Source of the DNA: Prostheceraeus crozeri | Taxonomy: Eukaryota > Platyhelminthes > Polycladida > Euryleptidae | Reading direction: 5' to 3' | Length of the DNA: 64,000 nucleotides | NCBI GenBank assembly: GCA_907163375.1 | Contig: CAJQUW010007774.1 | Coordinates: 248,001 to 312,000 of the forward strand | Shown here: positions 11,956 to 22,854 of the stretch, piece by piece | Position numbering within the stretch: the stretch's first letter is position 1 | How the letters are laid out: each line of letters opens with the position of its first letter | Notes under the pieces: model-generated | Seen by the model: only the letters and a program-made list of their open reading frames with translations | What the model was told of the DNA's origin: nothing | The model's database searches: none | Program-made: the position numbers and the translations under genes

Positions 11956-13413
11956 CAGGTATTGCAAATAACGGGGTTTTTCAAGCACCCGGATCCCGGT
12001 TCCGGATCCTAGACCCGGGTATCCCGGCGGATCCCGGATCCTATGATCAAAAGTGAAAAAATTGCATGTCATTCGTCTTCATTATCACAAAACATTGAAT
12101 AGTCTGGTTTCTGAGATAAACCTTAAATTATGCGTTTCATAATACATACTACTTATAAACGCGCCAAGAAAAACGACTCTTGTGTCGAAAACAACTTTAC
12201 TATTTGGCGATATCTGCAAGAGAATCAAACATATTTACAGATTCACATTAAAAACATATTACAATTCCAATTGTATTACCAAACTTATTATGGAAGCGAC
12301 GAGAAGCAAACTACTTCGAAGAGCAACAACTAGACATTTGAAATTTAGACATAAGTACTAGGAGAGATAAGATATAGAGGTACTATAGAGAGATAAGCAA
12401 AAAACTAGGAATTTGCATTACAGTACAATCAACATAGAAGTCATAAGAAGTCAAGCAAACATAGAAATATTTCAACAAAGAGGCAAGCAAGCTGACAAGT
12501 CGAATGCGGCCTCCACACTACTGAAGTGATATTGAAATCCTGGGATTTTGCTATCGCCAATTGCAGCTGTCACTCTGGTTCTCAGTTGTTATTATACCAT
12601 TTTTACAAAACATCATTACTAAATATCAATAGATGATCACAAATATTTAAAATGACGGTAATACAATCTGAGACCGAGCATAGAGAAATGTGTACTCTTT
12701 CTTAAGGAATGATAACTAAAACTGAATTTCTGTATTAATTAAGTTTATATTTACCATGATTGTCAAAAAAGAGATTGATCCAGACCAATTTCAATAGCGA
12801 TAAGTACGTGTACTTAATTAAAAGAAAGGAAAGACAGCAAACTTGCTATTTTGTGCCTTTTCAACTAATAAGCGTATATCCCACTATTGTAAACTTATTG
12901 ATAATTGCAGCTATTGTTCATTGTAAGCATGTAGTTATATAGTTAGCAAGTAATAGTTGGACCAGCACCATAAGTCTGGAGAATCACAATAGATCTTTCG
13001 TCATGTTATTAGCTTTGAAATTTATGAATGTCCATTCCTTAGTGTGGATTAGTAAAGTCGGAGCAGTGGTTACAAGCTTACAACGGTAACATGACAAATA
13101 GAATGAACAAAGCATGAAAACGTTGCTTCATCGTTTCTGTATGTAACCTTAATAATAGCTGCAGATATTCCTAGATCAAATATTTCTATTCAGATTTATA
13201 TTCACATTCCCAGGTGCCCACATACACTCCCAACTCTAAGTGAGTAACGAGAAAACTAGTTTGAGGTTCTATAACTTTTATAACTTCAATCGTTAGATAG
13301 GATTTTCCACAGCATTAAAGACCATCAACATTTTATCTTCAACGCTCTTCGCTGGATCCGGGCGGATATCACACCGGATCCCGAATCCGGATCTTGACCC
13401 GGTGCAATCCCTG
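11956..13413. mobile_element. Non-autonomous hAT-like element with GGATCC-rich ends
   Basis: The ends CAGGTATTGCAAATA and (reverse) CAGGGATTGCACCGG are inverted. The 8-bp flanks CCTTCAAG (11948-11955) and CCTTCAAC (13414-13421) match at 7 of 8 positions. Just inside both ends are clusters of CGGATCC/CCCGGATCC repeats (about 11988-12046 and 13350-13402), a GC-rich subterminal array in otherwise AT-rich DNA. The 1458-bp interior has no transposase frame. The 8-bp duplication and CAG ends favour hAT. Confidence 0.65.
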
Positions 13414-14015
13414 CCTTCAACCTATAGAATACTCTTAAAATGCATCTGCTCATTGCAACCATTAACGAAAGACTAAACTTATGTCCACTTATGTGCATGA
13501 CAATTTCTTCCAAAATAAAAATTCTTATTTTGTGCAGAAGATCGGAGGAAGCAGGCCCAAAATTTGGTCCGGTCCGCCCTTTCAAACCCGGTTTACAAAT
13601 CATCTAAAATCTGGTTCAATGATAATCAGATCTCATTTCTAAGATTTAATGCAGAGCTTCTTTGAAAATTCACTCTTGAAGATAAGAAAATAGTTGCAGC
13701 ACTTTCAATGCTGTCCTAGACTTTGATGTAAAATGTTTCAGTTCCACGCCAAAAATTGGACAATGTACATTTTGATGTTCTTTTTCATATGTCACCGAGA
13801 GGTTTCAGATAAGCAAATTACAGTCATTTCATTGAAATAAACACAGGGTCTCGTCAAGATATCCTACACTTAGCATGAAGCGCCCGAAAGATATGGTTTA
13901 CGAGATCTTGGTTTCCAGCTTCTACATTAATGAAAGAAGGCATCGGCTATATAAACAAATACAGACCTGTATATTTATTGACAACAAAGGTCTGTCGTAG
14001 TATATTGTATCTAGA

Positions 14016-14225
14016 GAATGACAACGATTAAGTTAATAAAAGATACTAACACCCTTGATTCCCCGACCGCACTCGCCCGACCCAGGTATCGAACCGAAGC
14101 CTGGCTTAGTGAAGAAGACGCGAGCTCGTCTCCACCGCGGACTTCGGTTCGATTCTTGGGTAAGGTAAGTGCAGTCGTGGAATCAAGGGTGTTGGTGTCT
14201 TTCATTGACTTAATTGTTGTCATCC
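14016..14225. repeat. Inverted pair of SINE B copies (fold-back)
   Basis: A minus-strand copy without its head (14016-14100) meets a plus-strand copy with head (14101-14225). The outer arms carry TTAATTGTTGTCAT and GGGTGTTGGTGTCTTTC. The plus copy has A box TGGCTTAGTGAAGAAG and B box GGTTCGATTCTTG. The pair could fold into a hairpin of about 80-bp arms if transcribed. Confidence 0.7.
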
Positions 14226-15372
14226 TCCAGATATTCGAGTATATTTGTAGGTCTTATTCAGTCTTCCTTTGCAAATGAATGTGATGCAAGATTGTTCCTA
14301 TTCGAGTCTATCACGAAGTTCCTCATGTGTGCAACTTACCTGATATTCGTTCATTGGAAGTTGCTATTACCTGCGATATAAATGAACTACGAGTACAATG
14401 CGATAATTGCATTTGTGAAGTGCATCCTTTTCCCTTCTGTTTTTGCGAATATCAGACATCACTCCTGTGTTGAGAACGTGTAGGAAGATGCAATTCTAAA
14501 GCAATGCAGACAATATTTTGAAAGTCTCTTCTATTAATTCAAGATAACATTTGACAGAATTTCCATTGTACTATTCTGAGTATTAGAAAGGATTGAGATG
14601 TTATTTCATTGATAAAGAAAGTTGAGTTCTATCAGCGTGTAAGTGGCACATTTTCATCTCGGCAGCTGATATTTACACCTTGAGAGAGAATTGATATTTT
14701 CATCGTCTTTAATATTTGTTATCATTTCGGGTAGGATAAATCAAAATTCATACCCAACAGTCGAACAGAGGATGAGGATAACACCGTACAGTAATTAAAA
14801 CAAATCCTCTTCATCTGTCAAGCAAACCAACAAGGGATACAAATGCCGCCAGTTTCATTTTAGCGGAAATGATAGAAGGAGACAAGGGGAGAGACTGAGT
14901 GAACAGACACTCAATCACCTCTCAGATGTCTGTGTTAAGCTTTGCCGTCAAATGACAGAAATTCTCTGGCCAATATCGAATTAATAAACGAAACTCTATC
15001 CTTGCGTTGAACAAAATGCAAGTTTTTAATGAATTCCACAGTGTTTTTGCACTTCAATCGACGAAATGATCAATATCATCTGATCCTTTATTCGGATCAA
15101 AGTGAAATGCCGAATTTCCCATAGAAAACAGCGATTCAGTAAATTAAAAATGAGGCTCACTCCGCCGGGAACATTGTGAGCTAAAACACGAAAAATAAAA
15201 GTCATTTTCAGACAAGGAGCTGACGAGCTGAGCGGAATCTTGAAACCCATCTTCGAATTGGAAAATTATTATATCTACGCAAGAAAATGCAACCGACAAC
15301 TTCCGAAATTTAATTCATTTTGACATCTTACAACTTTCTATTGCACATTTACTGCTACACTTGATGGTTTCA

Positions 15373-15544
15373 CGTCACTACCCCCTCAATGGGTGCCCGG
15401 ACGGTGCTGACACTGTCAGATTTTAATATGGAGCGTTGTGATCTTTTAGCACGAATGCCTTTCCTGACGACTTCCTACGAAACTTTCCGGGCTCGACCTT
15501 TGAACCGAAAGATCGCTAGGCCAAGCACTTTGCCACTGTGCCAC
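15373..15544 (-). mobile_element. SINE family A, minus-strand copy
   Basis: Reads in reverse as the family: GCCACTGTGCCA is the reversed A box, then GCCTAGCGATC (reversed), then CGGACGGTGCTGACA and the CACTACCCCCTCA part of the body. It has small internal differences from the 7838 copy. A 152-codon open frame on the plus strand through this copy is an artefact of the SINE. Confidence 0.75.
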
Positions 15545-15812
15545 TTGCACTACTATTATCCGGGCGCCATGGGACAGACTACTTCGTTACGTCAGCCGCC
15601 GGTATATTTTAATATGGTGCTCCTAAGGACACTCGAAATGCCCGCAATTCTACGCCCGAATGCCCAAAACGTGACGCCTGAAGAATCATCTGTTGAATGT
15701 CCGAGAATTGATAGAAGATTATTTGATTTTTTATTATGTGGATTCTCTCTTGGCAGGCTGCATGATCATCACTCGAATTTATACTACTTAGTTGTTAATA
15801 CAAAACATCATG

Positions 15813-16081
15813 ATTCAATACCTCCGGCTTTCACGATGTCGAAATGATATTTCAATGCGCCTTGGTCTTGGAACCATCATGAAAAATGGCTTGCCGACTG
15901 AGAATCGAACACAGTCTTTGAACTGCTAACGCGGCATGAAGATCACCAAGACCACACCCTCCATGATCGAGCCATTTTTCATGGTGGTTCCAAGAACAAG
16001 GCGCATTGAAATATCATTTCGATCTTGTGAAAGCGGAGGAGATCGATTGTCGGAGGTCGCCTGGAAGCGGTTGCTATTGTA
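15813..16081. mobile_element. Inverted-repeat element with tRNA-like centre, 13-bp TSD
   Basis: Flanked by ACAAAACATCATG at 15800-15812 and 16082-16094. Arms of about 65 bp (about 15820-15885 and 15967-16040, with ATGATATTTCAATGCGCCTT and its inverse) enclose about 80 bp. On the minus strand these 80 bp carry GTTCGATTCTC, a B-box-like sequence. It looks like a SINE that captured an inverted copy of its own flank, or a small fold-back element. The long TSD favours target-primed retroposition over a cut-and-paste origin. Confidence 0.65.
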
Positions 16082-16552
16082 ACAAAACATCATGCCTGTA
16101 AGATGCTTGTTTTGATTGAATAATTGATAATATGATTGAATATCAGGATGGTAATACAGCTTGGATAAACATCACCTTTGGAGTTAATTTGCAGCTTTTG
16201 TATTCCAGAATTCACAATGCGTATAAGCCTACTGATTATGAATATGCGGCTCACCTGCATGCATCATAGCATAACAGCTTTCTGACTATGTCCCTCCTCA
16301 TTTTCAGTACATCTTATGCTTTGGAATGGTATATACTTCTGCACCACAAACTAAATTACATGTCGTAATTCAGGGGGACACATGCTACAAGAATTAAGTT
16401 TTTTAAATTCTAAATAACCGTGAAAACCTCCCGTTGACGTGCCATATATCTGAACGAGCTACGACTGTCCTCGCCGGTTTCATGTATTATTTCATGTTTT
16501 CTAAAACTAAATTTGAAATACATTATACTTTCGAAGTCATATGTAATGAAGT

Positions 16553-16798
16553 GAAAATCAAAAAATAATAAAAATCAACCCGACATGTTTCGACTGGTCT
16601 TGTCAAAGGTAACCCAGCAAGTGACAATTTGCAGTCAAACAGTTACAATTCTGATGACAGATCAGCCGCGGTCTGGTCAATCACATGATTACCAGGGCAA
16701 GCGAAGATTGATCACGTGATCCTGTTGCTTACAGATATCTGGACAGTTACGTTTAATATAAGGTGCTTCAAGAATGCGCAAATTGCGATCGTTGTAGG
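16553..16798 (-). mobile_element. Penelope-like element relic, 3' part
   Basis: Fossil 3' end on the minus strand. It contains TTTGACAAGACCAGTCGAAA then CATGTCGGG, a hammerhead-like motif (CTGANGA-like box, short stem, GAAA) that Penelope-like elements are known to carry near their ends. Its other part (19190-19615) is separated from it by the hAT insertion 16799-19189. Broken and old. Confidence 0.55.
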
Positions 16799-19189
16799 CA
16801 GGGCTGTGGAGCCGGAGCCGAGCCGGAGCCGATGGTTTTGGTCGGAGCCGGAGCCGGAGCCGATTTATTACAAAGGCTCCGGCTCCGATAGTTTGAGCTT
16901 TGATATAAATCTAGAATTTTGAAAGTTATTAATTGGCATCATAAAAAAATTAAATCATTTGAAATCTAGAGATATGTCTTTTAAGTATACCAATGATCTG
17001 TCCTCCACGATATCTTTCTTTGCAGTTGCCGCCTTCTTTTGTATTATATTTATTATATATTTACACACATGTGTAATATTTTTTTATTGCATATGTTTCG
17101 TAAGACTAATTTCCATATTGACAACGTATTCTCCAAAATCCATTAATTTGAAGACTTGTTATATGCATGCTAACTAGATGATTGTAGATTCCTAGAGACA
17201 AGTCGCCAGTCATTTATGTACACATTTCCAGTTCAGTCAGCAAAGATAATATAGCTACATTTCTTGCGCAATGTCTTAAATCTAATACGGTTACTATGTA
17301 GGCTATCATCTATCGGTATGGCTACTGGCAGAAGCTACTGGCATCTGTGACAATGCTAATTTCCTTAGATTGTATTGTAGGCTCTTGTGCAGTCCCCCCA
17401 CCTACATTTTTCAAAACAATCGATTATTCAATTTGATCAATTTTGATTGGAGGGATAACTCTTCACACTCACACGAATGACCTGACTACAAGTCCTCGCA
17501 TGGCTATAGCAATAAGCGACCCAGCCACTTCTAGTAGCGCCCTATTATTTTAAAGGTATCTCATTCACAATGAATTTCCTTTGACTTCAAAATTCAAAGG
17601 GTATATTTCAATGCGAAAACCCGAAGGCAAATTACAATGTTGACTTGCTGACGAAGTTTGCGACCATGACATCGCAATTACCCACGTAGATTTTTACAAC
17701 AGCACGGAATGCTTCACTCAAACCGGTGATGCTGAAACGGACATCCAATGGTGCTGCATCTTTTGACCAGAGAAAAAATGGGGGGGGGAGGACTGCACAA
17801 GAGCCGTATCGTGTAATAATTTTTCCCCAAATGTCATAGACCTGTGGATTTCAAGAATTTTCATTATTATTTTTTCCGTCTGTCAACACTTTATGCTGAT
17901 ATCATGCTAGATCTAAATTGAGGGAGAGCTATCTTTTTGTTTACAACGTGGAAAATTGCATGATATCATGCTGACTTATATGTAAACAATAAAAAAAGAC
18001 TGAGACGCTCTCAATAAAGGCGCCTTTTGACCTCCCTTTTCTATTGTCTGTGACATTAAACCGCACGCGCATTCGAAAGCTAGCAAAGTAGATGGGATTT
18101 CTGCTCGGTGCTCGCAGTCAAATTTTTATTATGCATAGCACCCTGCAACATACTGTGTGATACTTCGAGTTCAGTTTCATCAGCCTAACCATCATCAGAG
18201 GAATAGTGGTAATGTGTTATACATAAATTGAATATAATAATATACATGAATCATTGATGAATTATTTAGTGCAACTTTACGCCATAATGAAAAATACGAA
18301 ATTAATATAATGTAAGTTAGGCCTTAACTTATTAAGTATGCTGCATAGAATTACAAAACTTGTCATAAATTAGATATTTTTAATTTTTTTAAGTATAATT
18401 TTCAATTGTACATTTCTAGCCTACACAGCAATGAGGCTATCTAAATTACAATTTCTACAGATGATGAGTCGTGGGCTACCCACCGATCATATTATTCATG
18501 GACCAACAGACTATTGAATAAAGGCAATAACAAATAACAATAACAACCTAAGCTAGCCTATATACACTTTAATATTCAATAAAGCAATTGATATCTTTAT
18601 TGATACGGTATATTTGGCTATATAGCCGATACCCTTTCCATGTTCGAGTAGATACAGGCCCTATAAGCTATTTTGAGGCATACGCTATCCAGTTTCATAT
18701 TCAAGCTTTGTTAAAAAGCGTATACTACTATTCGGCCCCTGTGACGGCTAATTAGGTATATCATCATCACTCATGTGGTCTTATTTAATGTAGCCTCGTA
18801 GTAGACTGGTTGCAGGCTAGGCCAATTTATATTTAGCCAGTGCGGGAGATCTTTATCTAATTTAACCAATCCTGGCTATAACTTTATTTTTCAGAGATAG
18901 TCAATTCATGCAAAAATATATGACAAGTATGTTATTTGTCATTATATTAGGCTATTATCATTTTTATTATTTTACTTAAGTCGTTGCTTGTTAATGAAAA
19001 CTAATTTGATGATTGTAGCAAGCCTCTAAAGGCCACACCGTTATCCAAAAAACCCGTTCAACGGATCCAGGATAACCAGCATAGATAGAACTTGAATTTG
19101 AAGTCGGAGCCGGAGCCGGAGCCTTTCACATCAGTGTCGTGGAGCCGGAGCCGCAGCCGATGAGATAACGCATCGGCTCCACAGCCCTG
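16799..19189. mobile_element. hAT DNA transposon (non-autonomous or decayed), 2391 bp
   Basis: The terminal inverted repeats are CAGGGCTGTGGAGCCG at both ends and the 8-bp target duplication is GTTGTAGG (16791-16798 and 19190-19197), perfect. CAGGGCTGTGGAG ends are well known in the hAT superfamily. (GGAGCC)n arrays lie just inside both ends (about 16810-16865 and 19100-19155). No hAT transposase frame was found in the interior. The element sits inside the Penelope-like relic, so it is younger than that relic. It contains another inverted-repeat element (17380-17805). Confidence 0.9.
17380..17805. mobile_element. Inverted-repeat element nested in the hAT
   Basis: The ends GGCTCTTGTGCAGTCC and GGACTGCACAAGAGCC are perfect 16-bp inverted repeats, each followed inward by a C or G homopolymer run (CCCCCC, GGGGGGGGG). 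A possible 3-bp duplication GTA flanks it. It is 426 bp with no coding frame. Superfamily unknown. Confidence 0.6.
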
Positions 19190-19615
19190 GTTGTAGGCAC
19201 GGCACACTATCTGAAACTTGCTCAAAGGCTCATCAGGAACATTGTCACAGCTGAGCACATGCTCGGTAATGGCAAAGCGAGAAATTCCCGAGCGACCGTC
19301 TGAAAACCACTTGGGTATATGCTTCCTTGATCGAATAGTCAAAGGGCATGACGTCCTTCCAATATAAGTTGATCCACAACCACAGCGAAAAGAATATATT
19401 ATATACACATGTATAAATATATTCTTTTCGCTGTGGTTGTGGCTTTCGCTGAAGATTTGCAACGGCATATTCGAAAGTCGGAATGCAGTCACTACAATTT
19501 CCCTGTGTAACAAGCCCGAGTACAGCGAGTCCAAATACAAATCATTGAAGATGTCCAACAGGAAGACCTTCATTTGAGACGGTGGGATTTGAATGTAATA
19601 GAAGTGGATAATCAA
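19190..19615 (-). mobile_element. Penelope-like element relic with GIY-YIG endonuclease part
   Basis: The minus strand encodes YSFRCGCGSTYIGRTSCPLT followed by IRSRKHIPKW, the GIY-YIG endonuclease domain of Penelope-like retroelements (C-x-C-GSTYIGRT, R-x-x-x-H). A short inverted repeat near 19375-19445 (CGCTGTGGTTGTGG arms) lies at the upstream edge of the domain. The reverse transcriptase part is not recognised. The element is broken, 5'-incomplete and split from its 3' part by a hAT transposon. Confidence 0.7.
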
Positions 19616-20299
19616 ACCGCGATTGCAAGAAGAGTATCCTGATTAACTCAATTAACCCTAATCGGACCACCTGTCTACATGTGTAGACAAGCTGTTTTTG
19701 AATTACTGTAACTTTCATGAAAAATGAGTTATTCAGCTGAAACTCCAGTTCCAAGATATTTTGTGGTACATGAAATAATAATTTATCACTTTCGCACTTT
19801 TGAATAATACACAGACGAGTAACTCATTCGCGATGAAGTGCATTCATTGTAGTGCTCCTTTGCGTAATTATCACATCTTCCAAATCCTTATGAACTCAAC
19901 ATTTTTATACTGCGAGTGTGCTTTTCTTCACAATTATCAACAGAATGATTTTTGACGCCACTCGTATTTGTGCAACTGACTACCGGTCATTGAATTTTCC
20001 TATGACATAATTACTTCTCACCATTGCGGTAACTTTCCAGACTAACATTTCATTACGACTTGACATCACAATCTTGACTAATGTGACTCATTCAAGGTCT
20101 TGTAGGTTGTAGCCACTGTTTCTGTCCTGTTTCCGTCCGCGTACGTTGAGACATATTTCAATCATTACGTCATTACTGGTTCGCCGCCAACACGCGCTCT
20201 CATCCCATCCCAAAGACACCCCCTGCTTCATCATAATCTCCGCCTTTCTGGCATTAGTCGCACTTTTAGTCATTGCTAGTCGCTTGAACTAAAGTAGTT

Positions 20300-20352
20300 G
20301 CAACATTTCATTTTCTGTCATACACCGCTCGTTGTATTGACGAATAAAAAAT
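20300..20352 (+). mobile_element. LINE 3' tail inside the piggyBac element
   Basis: TGTCATACACCGCTCGTTGT then ATTGACGAATAAAA. The same terminal block ends the LINE fragment at 28440-29068 (TGTCATACACAGCTCGCTGT...GACGAATAAAG). The upstream border of this insertion is unclear (perhaps about 20088). Confidence 0.5.
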
Positions 20353-20743
20353 TATCAATATTATTATTGCATTCGTTACGTAAAAATGTCAAATTGTGCT
20401 GCTGATCCCAAAAGAATGAAGTGATGGACATGGATTCTGTAAACCAGAATTACACGTGATTTGCTAGCATGATTGTCAGCTTGACGACTGAAAGTTAGTC
20501 GGGAAAAATGGAGCCCAACCGCACAAAGTATTACATCATTTTCTTATCTCAAGTAAAGTTGCGTCATACTCTGGTGGAGTTCGGTTCCAAAACACGGACG
20601 TATTTTGTTGCTTCTGTTATGTAATGTATGCGAGAAAATCTAGACAATCATGTGATGACGTCCTTATCGATCGGTGAAAATCTAAAACACTTTTATCAGC
20701 AGTTGTCTCGAGGATGTAACTTCAGACTTGATTCGCCTTCGAC

Positions 20744-22479
20744 ATGAGCCGACGACCCTCGCTCGAGGAAATTGTATCGCGCCTTCGCTCTAGTCATGAA
20801 GAGAATGATGACTCGTCTTCTTCTGACGAAGAAACTGATGAATACGTCAGTGATAGTGATTCGTCGTACTCGGCCACGGAAGATCCACAGTTGTATGAAC
20901 AATCCAGCGATGGAGATATGGAAGTAGAAGAACATTCTTCCTACGAAGAAGCATCATCAGCTAGTAGTTCCGTCGGTTCAGCAAGTGATGGAGTTACATC
21001 AGACATCGATCGCGATGTGGATCATGTTGTTTCACCCAGCGGAATAATATGGAAATTCAACGCTCCTAGAGGAAGACTTCTCGGTAGAAATATTATTGCT
21101 TTTCGCGACGGCCCGACTATTTCGCCAGCTTCAGAACTTCATTCATTTTTGTGTTTTATAACCGAAGATATGATACGAACGACTTTGCGCTTCACTAACA
21201 GGAGATTACGTGCCCTAAAGAAGAAGATTTTTTCCTATGATGAATTCACAGCAGGTCTGGCAACAATTATTCGAGCAGGAGTAGACAGAAACAACATGTC
21301 GGCATTATCCACCTTATACACTCCAGCGGATAGCCGTCCATTCTATCGATGTGCGCTATCAAAAAACAGACTGAAACTACTTCTTTCTCATATTACATTT
21401 GACAATAAAGTAACACGACGAGAAAGACAGCAAAGTGACAAATTAGCGGCTGTACGTGAGTTTTGGAATATGTTCAACTCTAATCTTCGGAGACATTATA
21501 TTCCCTCACCGTCTATGACCGTTGACGAACAGCTTTACGCATTCCGAGGCTATGCTCCGGGTCGTTCCTATATGCCTCAGAAACCCGCCAAGTACGGGAT
21601 TAAGATTTTCTGGCTATGTGACGCAAAAAATGGTTACGCTCTCAATGCTTTACCTTACTGTGGTGCTGAGGGATCTCGCAATGTTGGTCTTGCAAAAACT
21701 GTTGTTTTGAAATTGACTGAACCGTATTATAATACGAATCGCAATATCTTCATCGACCGATATTTTTCTTCTTTTGATTTGTGTGTGAATCTCCTGCAAA
21801 ATGGCTTAACATCTACGGGAACTATTATGTCATCGCGACGCGGCGTACCTCAGCTGATGAAAGTGACTAGAGGTGTCCCGATATTCGAAACCAGGAATTT
21901 ATGGAACCATGAGAACCGGATACTTCTCTCTTCTTATGTCCCAAAGAAGAACAAGAACGTTCTCATGCTGAGCAGCTTGCATACAAACAATCCGATTTCA
22001 TCGAGAGATGAAAAAAAGCCAGAGATCATCATGGATTACAATAAAGGAAAAGGAGGAGTTGATGTCATGGACTCGAGAGTGGAAGATTTTACTTGCCGTC
22101 GTAAAACTCGGAGATATACTCTTCTTCATTTCTTTAATATGATCGACGTGGCTCTTTTAAACTCATTCCTCATCATGGAGGCTTCTGGATACTCCAAAGT
22201 AGAGCAACGTTTATCAAAGATGTAACTCTTCACCTGGCAGAAAGAAATATCAAAACGAGATATAACAACAGAATGGTTTATGCACAAACAAGATCGGCAT
22301 TCACTGCTCTGGGTTTTCCTGTTAATTTTATTGGCATCTCCTCAAGTAATAACAAGCCCAAGAAATGCCAAGAGACACATTGCCGTAAGTCGACACGAAA
22401 ACTATGCTCAGGTTGCCGAAAATACGTGTGCTCAGATCACCATACACAGCAGGTTCTATGTTCATTGTGCGCTTTGTAA
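20744..22479 (+). pseudogene. piggyBac transposase with one frame change near its end
   Basis: The first 493 codons are open. An acidic, Ser-rich N-terminus (residues 10-95) precedes the catalytic domain. The catalytic Asp residues are all present: D261 (MTVDEQLYAFRG), D338 (NIFIDRYFSS) and D440 with D443 (GKGGVDVMDSRV). Spacing agrees with piggyBac and PGBD4-like proteins. Near 22205-22225 the frame changes. The second frame carries on with IKDVTLHLAERNIKTRYNNR and a Cys/His-rich tail (KKCQETHCRKSTRKLCSGC and CSDHH...CSLC) to a stop at 22477-22479, which is the C-terminal zinc-binding domain that piggyBac proteins use to bind their ends. A single frame change in an otherwise clean gene suggests a young copy or a sequencing error. 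Confidence 0.92.
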
Positions 22480-22854
22480 CTTGACTACCATAAAAATGTA
22501 TGTACTTTATAGTTGTAACTACTGTATATGCAGTTGTAAACATGATTTTTTCATTCAAGATATCATGAAATGGGTTGTTACACAGAAAATCGGTAACGCA
22601 GATAATTTCGTTACATATAAAAGTTATGCACATGTACAAGTGCATGTGTTCAGTAATGTAATTCTGCAATTCGGCATTATTTAATACGCTAAATAGTTGA
22701 TATGTTGTTTAACATCAGGAGACACTTCAGTCACAGAAAAATTGTACATTAAAACACAACAGAATTGCGATATTTTCTTAATAGATATTTGTCTACGTAT
22801 GTAGACAGGTGGGCGGAATATGATGGTAGAAATTGCCGGTCCGATTAGGGTTAA

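Larger units (their letters stand above)
19656..22850. mobile_element. piggyBac transposon, nearly whole
   Basis: TTAA at 19652-19655 and 22851-22854. The 13-bp terminal inverted repeats are CCCTAATCGGACC at both ends. Internal repeats ACCTGTCTACATGTGTAGAC (left) and the matching ACCTGTCTACATACGTAGAC (right, reversed) stand next to the left end but about 27 bp in from the right end. This asymmetry is the known piggyBac end design. The transposase lies inside (20744-22479). Part of the 5' region (about 20088-20350) seems to be a LINE 3' end inserted before the gene. Precise excision would restore one TTAA. Confidence 0.93.

Noticed and set aside
15389-15847. 152-codon plus-strand open frame
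   Set aside because: It runs through a minus-strand SINE A copy and the arm of the inverted element. Not a gene.
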